Shown: positions 52,552 through 59,546 of the stretch, piece after piece
Numbering within the stretch: the first letter of the stretch is position 1
Layout of the letters: each line of letters begins with the position of its first letter
Notes under the pieces: model-generated
Databases searched by the model: none
The model's input: only the letters and a program-made list of their open reading frames with translations
Told to the model about the DNA's origin: nothing
Assembly (NCBI GenBank): GCA_029979005.1
Contig: JAPOIJ010000007.1
Coordinates: forward strand, 1-59,546
Source: Planctomycetota bacterium
Lineage (GTDB): Bacteria > Planctomycetota > Planctomycetia > Pirellulales > Pirellulaceae
Direction of reading: 5' to 3'
Length of the DNA stretch: 59,546 nt
Translations under genes and position numbers: made by a program

Positions 52552-54381
52552 ATGTCTCTGTCAGATATACAAAAAAAACAAATTGATCAGGCCAATGCGC
52601 TTTTTTTTGAGGGTCCTGAAAAAGAAGGCTTTGTTAAAGATCTGTACTTCGGCCGTTTCCGAACCGAGTCGATGATGCCCTATCCGGAACTGCCATCGAA
52701 CGCACAGGCCGCTGGTGATTCCATGGTTGCGAAAACGAAAAATTTTTGCGAGCAGTATATCGACGCCGCTCAAATTGACCGAGAAGCGCAAATTCGAGAC
52801 GGTGTCATCAAAGGGCTAGGGAATATCGGTGTCCTTGGAATGACAATTGACAAGAATTACGGCGGCGCCGGGATGTCGCACTTTAATTATTGCCGCGTCA
52901 TGGAAATTATTGGCGGTCATTGTGGATCCACTGCTGTATTCGTTAACGCTCAGCACTCCATCGGCCTCCGAGCACTTGAACTGTTTGGCACAGAGGATCA
53001 AAAATCAAAATGGATGCCACCGTTGGCAGCAGGGGACAAACTGGCGGCATTTGCACTTACCGAACCGTTAGCAGGTTCAGATGCCGCCAACGTGCGAACA
53101 ACTGCGGAGCTGACTTCAGACGGGACCGGTTACGTGCTTAACGGCGAAAAACGCTGGATTACAAACGGCGGCATTGCAGATGTCCTCACAGTCATGGCCA
53201 GAACCTCTGACCCCGCAGTCCCCGAAGGCAAAATCACTGCTTTTCTGGTGACTCCCGAAATGGCAGGTTTTGAAGTCGTCGAAGAACGGATGGAAAAAGT
53301 CGGAATCCGCGGAACCGCGACTGGCCGAATTCGCTTCAATGACATGGTGGTTCCCAAAGAGAACATCCTCGGCGAGGTGGGGCGTGGACTCAAGCTCGCG
53401 TTAACCGTGCTCGATTTTGGAAGAACGACGTTTGGAGCTTGCTGCACCGGCGCTGCAAAATTCTGCATTGAACGCATGGTGGCTCGTGCGAATTCGCGCC
53501 AACAATTTGGGCAGACTCTGGGAGAATTTGAACTAGTTCAAGGTAAAATTGCCGAAGCTGCAGCAGATATGTATGCAATGGAAAGCGCGACCTACTACAC
53601 CGCCGCTTTAATCGATAGCGGCGCAGATGATTACATGGTCGAAACGGCAATGATCAAAGTATTTGCCAGTGATCAACTTTGGAGAATCACGAACGACTGC
53701 ATGCAAATTTGGGGCGGGAAAGGGTTCTTCACTGACCAGCCGTTTGAACGAATGATGCGTGATGCGAGGTTGAATCTGATCGGTGAAGGCGCTAACGATG
53801 TCTTAAGATGCTTTATCGCGAATGTAGGATTCCGACACGTCGGCACTGAACTCAAAGGAGATCGCATCAAGGCGGATAAGGAAACAAAAGGAAATGCCAA
53901 TCAATTAATGAGCGTTTGGCTCAATCGAGCTTCGGTCATGGGTGAGTCATTGGTCAATCCTAAAGTTCCCGTAAAACATGAACACCTTAGATATTACAGT
54001 CGCAAGCTCAGCAAACAGATTGCCCAGTTTGGGCGGCAAATGAAACTCGCTTTGGCAAAATACCAGGAACAAATCCTGAATCAACAGTATCTTCAGGCCA
54101 GACTCGCAGATATAGCCACAGAACTATTCATGGCGAGCTGCGTTTACTCACGGCTAACAGCAATCCTAGTTAATGGAACCATTCCGCAAACTGAAAAAAC
54201 AGTTGAATTCAATACTGGCCGACTTTACCTCTCACTCGCTCACCAGCGTAATGAACTGCGGCTACAAGAGTTGAAGCTTAATGTGGACGAAGGGAAGTCT
54301 CAGGTTGCCCAGGAGTGGCTGAAGCGAGACTTCGAATCAAACTGGGTGCTGAAACCAACGGGTGACTCCATGGAACAATAA
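52552..54381 (+). CDS. Acyl-CoA dehydrogenase, VLCAD/ACAD9-like with C-terminal extension
   Basis: From the chosen ATG this is 609 aa, longer than ordinary 380-aa dehydrogenases; VLCAD and ACAD9 carry a similar C-terminal helical domain. Motifs: FALTEPLAGSDAANVRTTAEL (FAD/substrate), KRWITNGGIADVLTVMAR, RQQFGQTLGEFELVQGKIAE and GEGANDVLRCFIA, where the Glu corresponds to the catalytic base of VLCAD-type enzymes. It should form the 2,3 double bond of an acyl-CoA with FAD. GAAGG lies about nine bases before this ATG; a start 138 nt upstream lacks a ribosome site and is less likely. The carboxyltransferase gene follows after 64 nt. Confidence 0.9.
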   Translation: MSLSDIQKKQIDQANALFFEGPEKEGFVKDLYFGRFRTESMMPYPELPSNAQAAGDSMVAKTKNFCEQYIDAAQIDREAQIRDGVIKGLGNIGVLGMTIDKNYGGAGMSHFNYCRVMEIIGGHCGSTAVFVNAQHSIGLRALELFGTEDQKSKWMPPLAAGDKLAAFALTEPLAGSDAANVRTTAELTSDGTGYVLNGEKRWITNGGIADVLTVMARTSDPAVPEGKITAFLVTPEMAGFEVVEERMEKVGIRGTATGRIRFNDMVVPKENILGEVGRGLKLALTVLDFGRTTFGACCTGAAKFCIERMVARANSRQQFGQTLGEFELVQGKIAEAAADMYAMESATYYTAALIDSGADDYMVETAMIKVFASDQLWRITNDCMQIWGGKGFFTDQPFERMMRDARLNLIGEGANDVLRCFIANVGFRHVGTELKGDRIKADKETKGNANQLMSVWLNRASVMGESLVNPKVPVKHEHLRYYSRKLSKQIAQFGRQMKLALAKYQEQILNQQYLQARLADIATELFMASCVYSRLTAILVNGTIPQTEKTVEFNTGRLYLSLAHQRNELRLQELKLNVDEGKSQVAQEWLKRDFESNWVLKPTGDSMEQ

Positions 54382-54445
54382 ATTACAGACGCCCCGTCTT
54401 TTTTACCAATCACATCAACACTTCATCTGAAATCTAGATAACGCA

Positions 54446-56047
54446 ATGAACTGGCAAGAATTAATTAACGGCTTTGATTCCGAGCAAGCGGACATTGAAT
54501 TAGGCGGTGGCCTCCGAGCGATTGAGCGTCAACATAAAAAGGACCGACTCACCGCGAGGGAACGGATAACTAAACTATTAGACGACCCCTCCAGCTGGCA
54601 AGAAATTGGACTATGGGCTGGCTGGGAAATGTATTCAGAATGGGGCGGAGCAAAATCTGCTGGAGTCATCTGTGGGCTCGGTACGGTCTCCGGACGGACC
54701 GTAATGATAATTGCCAACGATGCAACCATCAAAGCGGGGGCTTTTTTTCCAATGACCTGCAAAAAGGTACTCAGAGCACAACGCATCGCGATGAAGTGCC
54801 GGGTCCCTTTAGTCTATCTCGTCGATTCTGCAGGCGTTTTCCTACCGCTCCAGGATGAGATTTTTCCTGACGAAGATGATTTTGGCCGAATCTTTCGAAA
54901 CAATGCAGTCATTTCCGCAATGGGAGTTCCCCAACTTGCAGCCATCATGGGCAATTGCGTCGCCGGTGGAGGATACCTCCCCGTGCTCTGCGACAAACTG
55001 GTCATGACCGAGGGAAGTGGTCTTTATCTCGCCGGTCCGGCGCTCGTCAAATCGGCAATTGGCCAGGATGTTTCTTCAGAGGAACTCGGCGGTGCTTCGA
55101 TGCACGCTTCAATCAGTGGAACTATTGATTTCAAAGAACCGGATGATGACTCCGCTATTACCAGGTTACGCTCTCTGATTGAAATGTTGCCAGAGGATCC
55201 TTCGGCCCAAGAATTCCGGTGCGACACACCAACCGACCCCGCTGAGGACGCGCAAAACATCTACGACAAAATACCGATGGATCCGCAATCTCGTTATGAC
55301 GTGCGCGACCTCATCCAATTCCTAGTCGATGGCAGTACGTTTCAAGAATATAAAGCAGAATATGGACAGACGATTGTTTGCGGTTACGCAAAAATTGGCG
55401 GCCACCACGTAGGGATCGTGGCAAACCAGCGAACCGTCGTCAAATCTGAAAAAGAAGGCATGCAGTACGGTGGCGTCATTTATCACGACAGTGCCGATAA
55501 AGAAGCAAGGTTCATTATGGACTGCAATCAAACCTGGACTCCCATTATTTTCCTTCAGGACGTGATGGGATTTATGGTTGGCAGGGACAGCGAACAGGCA
55601 GGAATTATTCGTGCCGGTGCAAAAGTTGTAAACGTCATTTCCAATAGTCGTGTCCCCAAAATTACGATCATTACGGGTGGCAGTTATGGAGCAGGAAATT
55701 ATGCCATGTGTGGCAAAGCTTTTGACCCACGCTTTATCTATGCTTGGCCCAATGCCCGATATGCAGTGATGGGAGGCAAACAGGCTGCCAAGGTAATCCT
55801 CGACATTAACATCGCCGCACTGAAACGTGCGGGGCAAGAACCTGATGCAGAAGAAATGGAAGCCTTAAGAGATAAAGTACAGTCAGCCTACGACACCTCG
55901 ACTGACATTCGCTATGCTGCCGGTAGACTTTGGGTCGATGGCATCATCAACCCCTCAGAAACGCGAGATACACTGATTCGATCGCTCAAAACGGTAACGC
56001 GGCATGCCGACGATGAACCGTTTCGGACGGGAGTTTTGCAGGTTTGA
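54446..56047 (+). CDS. Acyl-CoA carboxylase carboxyltransferase (beta) subunit
   Basis: A 533-aa carboxyltransferase with paired crotonase-fold halves. It is close to methylcrotonyl-, propionyl- or geranyl-CoA carboxylase beta chains: RHKKDRLTARERITKLLDD-type start (here QHKKDRLTARERITKLL), CRVPLVYLVDSAGVFLPLQDEIFPDEDDFGRIFRNNA, GNCVAGGGYLPVL, then GFMVGRDSEQAGIIRAGAK, ITGGSYGAGNYAMCGKAF and YAWPNARYAVMGGKQAA. The QDEIFPD region is typical of methylcrotonyl-CoA carboxylase (MccB). The biotin-bearing alpha subunit is not in the window. Its dehydrogenase neighbour fits isovaleryl-CoA to methylcrotonyl-CoA to methylglutaconyl-CoA in leucine breakdown, but this is inferred. Confidence 0.9.
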   Translation: MNWQELINGFDSEQADIELGGGLRAIERQHKKDRLTARERITKLLDDPSSWQEIGLWAGWEMYSEWGGAKSAGVICGLGTVSGRTVMIIANDATIKAGAFFPMTCKKVLRAQRIAMKCRVPLVYLVDSAGVFLPLQDEIFPDEDDFGRIFRNNAVISAMGVPQLAAIMGNCVAGGGYLPVLCDKLVMTEGSGLYLAGPALVKSAIGQDVSSEELGGASMHASISGTIDFKEPDDDSAITRLRSLIEMLPEDPSAQEFRCDTPTDPAEDAQNIYDKIPMDPQSRYDVRDLIQFLVDGSTFQEYKAEYGQTIVCGYAKIGGHHVGIVANQRTVVKSEKEGMQYGGVIYHDSADKEARFIMDCNQTWTPIIFLQDVMGFMVGRDSEQAGIIRAGAKVVNVISNSRVPKITIITGGSYGAGNYAMCGKAFDPRFIYAWPNARYAVMGGKQAAKVILDINIAALKRAGQEPDAEEMEALRDKVQSAYDTSTDIRYAAGRLWVDGIINPSETRDTLIRSLKTVTRHADDEPFRTGVLQV

Positions 56048-56078
56048 AAATCCCTTCGATACGTTTCGATGTCGATCC

Positions 56079-56105
56079 CCTTACCGAGACTCGTAAGGCC
56101 CTTTT
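56079..56105 (+). terminator. Candidate intrinsic terminator after the carboxyltransferase gene
   Basis: CCTTAC and GTAAGG make a 6-bp stem with an 8-nt loop, followed by CCCTTTT, 31 nt after the stop codon. The U tract is short, so termination would be partial. The remaining 130 nt up to pta hold no gene. Confidence 0.4.
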
Positions 56106-56237
56106 GCCAAGAGCCACCGTCTAGTTACAGTGCAAAAATTGCTTTTGAAATTCATCAACAAATGCCTTGCCAGTAGTATCGCAAGATTTAACTTTGGTAA
56201 ATGTGAATACCTTGTCAGGTGAAAAAGCCCCGCCCGC

Positions 56238-57197
56238 TCAATCAGCTAGATTCGAAGCAATCACTGCAACGTCAACTATATCCTGAACTTGGCACCCCCT
56301 CGATAAATCCATAAATGGCCGCTGCAGGCCCTGAATCAGCGGACCGAGTGCCTGCGCTCCTCCAAGTCGTTCGGTAATCTTGTAGGCAATGTTACCCGAA
56401 TTCAAATCTGGAAAGATAAAGACATTGGCTTGTCCGGCTATAGGTGAACCGTGGGCTTTCCGGGCAGCGACCTCGGGAACCCATGCAGAATCGAACTGCA
56501 ACTCTCCGTCAATCATGAGTTCCGGTTGCCGCTGCTTGACGAAGTCAAGCGCAAGCCGAACTTTATCGACCTCTTCGTGCTCGGCGCTTCCCAACGTGGA
56601 AAAAGACAACATGGCAACTCGCGGCGTTTGTCCAGTCAAAACACGATGGCTTTTCGCGGCCGCGATTGCAATTTCCGCCAACTGGTGTGCATTGGGTTTA
56701 GGAACAACACCACAATCTGAAAAGGTGACCGCCCGGTCGGGAAACTGCATCAAAAAGAAACTGGAAACTGTTTCACAACCCTCCGCCATTCCGACGCCAT
56801 AGAGTGCTGCTCGAATTACACTCGAAGTGCTCGCGACACTTCCGGCAACCGCACCGTCAACAGCACCAATCTTCACTAACAACGCGGCGTACAACAAAGG
56901 GTCATCCAACGCCTTGGCTGCATCCGCTCGCGAAATTCCTTTATGCCGGCGATTTTCGAACAATTGCTGCGTACACGCATCCACTAATCGCACATCATCC
57001 CATTCGATGACTTCCAATCGACTTAGGGCGTCCCGGTTCGGACAGTCTCGACGACCTAAAACAACCGGTATTGCAAGCTTTCCCTGTTGAATGCACCTCG
57101 CCGCTTCCAGAATACGAGGATCCTGAGTTTCTGGTAATAGAATTCGGCGTAGCCGTCCAGCAGCCCGACTGCGAAGCGATTCAATCACACTAGACAT
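56238..57197 (-). CDS. pta: Phosphate acetyltransferase
   Basis: A 319-aa phosphotransacetylase (PTA/PTB family) converting acetyl-CoA and phosphate to acetyl phosphate and back. Seen are ILLPETQDPRILEAA, GAVAGSVASTSSVIRAAL, VTFSDCGVVPKPNAHQLAEIA, RVAMLSFSTLGSAEHEEVDKVR, DGELQFDSAWVPEVAARK and NVFIFPDLNSGNIAYKI. This is the short form without the N-terminal DRTGG domain, as in Gram-positive Pta. It lies 96 nt downstream of nadE on the same strand. No ackA lies in the window. It might also act on propionyl-CoA. Confidence 0.93.
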   Translation of the reverse strand: MSSVIESLRSRAAGRLRRILLPETQDPRILEAARCIQQGKLAIPVVLGRRDCPNRDALSRLEVIEWDDVRLVDACTQQLFENRRHKGISRADAAKALDDPLLYAALLVKIGAVDGAVAGSVASTSSVIRAALYGVGMAEGCETVSSFFLMQFPDRAVTFSDCGVVPKPNAHQLAEIAIAAAKSHRVLTGQTPRVAMLSFSTLGSAEHEEVDKVRLALDFVKQRQPELMIDGELQFDSAWVPEVAARKAHGSPIAGQANVFIFPDLNSGNIAYKITERLGGAQALGPLIQGLQRPFMDLSRGCQVQDIVDVAVIASNLAD

Positions 57198-57293
57198 GAA
57201 AATGTTCTCTCTTCGTTGTTCTTTGAAAAAAAATCATGTCTTCATTGACGACCAAGCGAATTTCATCAAATATCCGATCAAGCCACACTAGAT

Positions 57294-59288
57294 TCAACTG
57301 TCTTGAAGGTGCGTTTTAAGTTGTTCGATTTCTAAATCATAACCGCCGGACAAGATTGGAAAACGACACCAAGTTTTTGGATCGAGGTTTTCATCATCGA
57401 GGTGGAAGGATGGAGCGTACCGTTCACGCTTCCATTGATTGCGACACCAGAGACGAAAAAATCGGATCACCCAATTCCCCAACTGCATCCTCTCGAAATT
57501 TGGAAATGCCGTAACAATCTGATCGAACACCTCAACAGGCATCATTTTATCACGAATAGCTAATCTTTCGATCAAATCTAAAACGTCATATGGCATCAAG
57601 TCATCTTCGTCCGTCTGTTTGTCCTCTACTGGACGAAGTTCCGCAGTTGGCTGTTGTTGGTTAACAGAGTCTAACGCAGGGATAGCTCCAATATCAGCGG
57701 GGCCTTCCCGCTCCATCCAAATTAGCCAGTTCCGAAGAAAAGCCTTATCGATCCCTGCGATTGGACTGAGCCCACCAGAGGTATAACCGTCCATCGTCGC
57801 ATAGCCAACCGCTGCTTCGCTACGATTGCTTGTCGATATCAACAATGCATTGTTTAAGTTAGCGAGCATCCACACTCCGGGAGATCGCACCCTCGCTTGA
57901 ATGTTTTGCAAAGTGATATCATGTTTCTCCCAAGTTAGCGACTCACCAATCGCGGAACTTACGATGTTTCGATACGAATCAACGATACCATCAACATCGA
58001 ATTCGTAATGATTCGCATTGACCGCTGTAGCCACTTCCATCGCGGCGGCGCGGGTCACCGGTCCACTGTTCTTGGTCGATTGGTAAACGGTCGTCAGCAA
58101 ACGATGCACCAAATCATTAACCTCACTTGGTTGACTCGCATCATTGGAAAACAATCCTATCCTCGCTAACAACTGCTCAAATCCCAATTCAGCATTCGCC
58201 AACTTAAACATGGTGGCAATCAAAGCAACAACACTTGCCGAGTCGCAGCCACCACTTAATGAGACGACAAATCCACGTGAGTGACTCTTCCGCATATAAT
58301 CGAATAACCCAAGGCTCACAGCTCGAGTGAATTCCTCTTCTTTAACTGACTCGCCAGCCATCCACGATTCGATTTCTGGATTTTCAACCACTGGGCCTGC
58401 CGCAGGAAAGTCAATTGGCAATCGAATAACATCCGATTCGTCACCGTCAATTTCAGGTTCGAAAGAGCCGCTTCTTGCTCGAGCCATCCGCGTCACATCA
58501 ATATTCACGACAGCCGTCGTTAGAACCATTGGGCGATACGAGAATCGTTTACCCACCGCCTGCATCTTTCCGCCTGACGCAATCATTGCATCACCATCAA
58601 AAATTGCCCGGCCCGATTCATTTCCAACCAGATTGGCGTAAACATAGGTAACGTTAAATGCGCGACTACCTTCTAATACAAAACGCTGTCTTACCGCATG
58701 TTTACCAAATGCAAAATGGCTGGCACTGGGATTCAAAATGATATCCGTACCTTTGCTGGCAAGATTACCTCCGGGACGATTCCCAACCCAGGCATCTTCA
58801 CAAATCTCAAATCCAATTCGAATGCCACCGACATCAAAGAGTAAATCACCAATTGGATATTGAAATCCATCAATCTCAATTTCACCTTGAACTCCTGCTG
58901 GCCATGGCTTAAACCACCGAGGCTCATAATGAATGCCATCACCAGCCAGATGTTGCTTCCCTACAAAACCAGCAATTCGACCGTCAACCAACAAAGCTGC
59001 TACATTAAAAACACCGCCCGCATAGGTCACAGGGAGGCCGACGGAAACAGCGATCCCATCCGTCTCCGGGACAATCGAAGTCAACATCTCTAACGCCGTG
59101 GCGTGAACACCCGACGAGTGAAACGCATCCTCGCATCCGTAACCCGTGATACATAATTCCGGAAGGCAAAGCACGCCAACTTGCTCCGACTTCGCCGCTG
59201 CAATGGCGGCGATTATATTATCTCGATTCTTTAACCAATCGAGCGGAGTTTGGTTCAAAACACCGGCGGCAATTTTTAACAATCTCAT
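57294..59288 (-). CDS. nadE: Glutamine-dependent NAD(+) synthetase
   Basis: A two-domain enzyme (664 aa from the chosen ATG). The N-terminal nitrilase domain has the triad Glu (LCLPELCITGYG), Lys (GKQHLAGDGIHYEPRWF) and Cys (GFEICEDAW) to release ammonia from glutamine. The C-terminal synthetase domain has the ATP loop VSLSGGCDSASVV, LLISTSNRSEAAVGYATMDGYTSGGLSPI and the final YAPSFHLDDENLDP. It turns nicotinate adenine dinucleotide into NAD. A TTG 54 nt upstream extends the frame, but the ATG has GGAG 11 bases before it and begins the family homology. Upstream lies a 13-bp tandem repeat. Confidence 0.95.
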   Translation of the reverse strand: MRLLKIAAGVLNQTPLDWLKNRDNIIAAIAAAKSEQVGVLCLPELCITGYGCEDAFHSSGVHATALEMLTSIVPETDGIAVSVGLPVTYAGGVFNVAALLVDGRIAGFVGKQHLAGDGIHYEPRWFKPWPAGVQGEIEIDGFQYPIGDLLFDVGGIRIGFEICEDAWVGNRPGGNLASKGTDIILNPSASHFAFGKHAVRQRFVLEGSRAFNVTYVYANLVGNESGRAIFDGDAMIASGGKMQAVGKRFSYRPMVLTTAVVNIDVTRMARARSGSFEPEIDGDESDVIRLPIDFPAAGPVVENPEIESWMAGESVKEEEFTRAVSLGLFDYMRKSHSRGFVVSLSGGCDSASVVALIATMFKLANAELGFEQLLARIGLFSNDASQPSEVNDLVHRLLTTVYQSTKNSGPVTRAAAMEVATAVNANHYEFDVDGIVDSYRNIVSSAIGESLTWEKHDITLQNIQARVRSPGVWMLANLNNALLISTSNRSEAAVGYATMDGYTSGGLSPIAGIDKAFLRNWLIWMEREGPADIGAIPALDSVNQQQPTAELRPVEDKQTDEDDLMPYDVLDLIERLAIRDKMMPVEVFDQIVTAFPNFERMQLGNWVIRFFRLWCRNQWKRERYAPSFHLDDENLDPKTWCRFPILSGGYDLEIEQLKTHLQDS

Positions 59289-59434
59289 ACTTGAGCAGAC
59301 TCCGAAGCATTTCAGAAAAAACGGCTTGGCTTGGACAGACAATTCACGTTAGCCAGACCGAGATTCTATTTTCGTCGATAAACTGTGAACTGGCAATTAC
59401 GGTGAATTGGTCATTGCCATTGGCAAATCTTGCT

Positions 59435-59525
59435 TAATTCCTCTGCCTAATTCCTCTGCCTAATTCCTCTGCCTAATTCCTCTGCCTAATTCCTCCGCCT
59501 AATTCCTCCGCCTAATGGCTCTGCC
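59435..59525. repeat. 13-bp tandem repeat, seven units, upstream of nadE
   Basis: Seven head-to-tail copies of a 13-bp unit (plus strand TAATTCCTCTGCC) start 147 nt upstream of the nadE ATG. Units 1-4 are identical, units 5 and 6 share one T-to-C change at the tenth base, and unit 7 differs at two positions. The unit length is not a multiple of three, so it is unlikely to code. On the minus strand each unit reads GGCAGAGGAATTA. It looks like a minisatellite or VNTR and may lie in the nadE promoter region. The flanking sequence to the window end shows no gene. Confidence 0.95.
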
Positions 59526-59546
59526 CTAAAGGTCTGCTTAACTGGG

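Noticed and set aside
55322..55837. Antisense 171-codon frame within the carboxyltransferase gene
   Set aside because: Runs opposite a well-conserved enzyme and lacks any family features; a codon-bias shadow.
59435..59525. CRISPR array
   Set aside because: Units of 13 bp are directly adjacent without spacers, so this is a tandem minisatellite.

Overview
The window looks like chromosomal DNA from a member of the Planctomycetota, probably a marine Pirellulales-type lineage. The evidence is a PSCyt1-DUF1549-DUF1553 protein paired with a DUF1501 protein, a Tat-exported Gfo/Idh/MocA oxidoreductase with the planctomycete-style QKP motif, a DUF4254 gene near a family 9 glycosyltransferase, and few consistent Shine-Dalgarno sequences. 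Base composition appears balanced and even throughout. I see no rRNA, tRNA, insertion sequence, prophage or CRISPR array, so this is mostly ordinary core and accessory chromosome.

Layout. 1-7.8 kb: a cut-off membrane protein, a membrane-anchored glutaminyl-cyclase-like M28 enzyme, DUF4254 and EEP-fold genes meeting a heptosyltransferase-like GT9 tail to tail, a sodium:solute symporter and a solitary DNA methyltransferase. 8-15.3 kb: argS with an inserted coiled coil, an exported protein of unknown function, and an AtuA/enoyl-CoA hydratase/SDR acyl-CoA locus. 15.4-25.5 kb: a DPP-IV-type peptidase, a DegT aminotransferase with a clear terminator, trpG/pabA overlapping moeA, lnt, a Gfo/Idh oxidoreductase and a thioredoxin-fold gene interrupted by an in-frame TGA. 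25.5-34.5 kb: a YhaN-like ATPase with a degenerate YhaO-like partner, an FtsJ-type methyltransferase, a cysteine-desulfurase-like enzyme and DUF1501. 34.6-49.2 kb: the large DUF1553 cytochrome, a FAD/Fe-S dehydrogenase, an M16 peptidase pair, a PLP decarboxylase, accD, an atypical kinase and lysA. 49.3-59.5 kb: prpD, thiolase, acyl-CoA dehydrogenase, acyl-CoA carboxyltransferase, phosphotransacetylase, NAD synthetase and a 13-bp tandem repeat.

How the genes fit together. Two loci (12.2-15.3 and 49.3-56.0 kb) together encode most step types needed to break down branched or odd-chain acyl-CoA: dehydrogenase, carboxylase beta subunit, hydratase, dehydrogenase/reductase, thiolase and a PrpD-like dehydratase. 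Pta could move the resulting acetyl-CoA or propionyl-CoA into acyl-phosphate. Lnt and GT9 point to a didermic envelope with lipoproteins and a glycosylated outer membrane.

The most interesting feature is the gene at 24522-25502. It reads as one exported thioredoxin-like protein only if TGA at 24696-24698 is decoded. That TGA falls exactly on the nucleophilic cysteine of a CxxC motif (U-P-P-C), making this a strong selenoprotein candidate. Second-rank observations are the pseudo-exonuclease paired with the SMC-like ATPase, an atypical protein kinase lacking standard catalytic motifs, and the VNTR-like repeat upstream of nadE. No search or folding program was run. Family names come from motif recognition.
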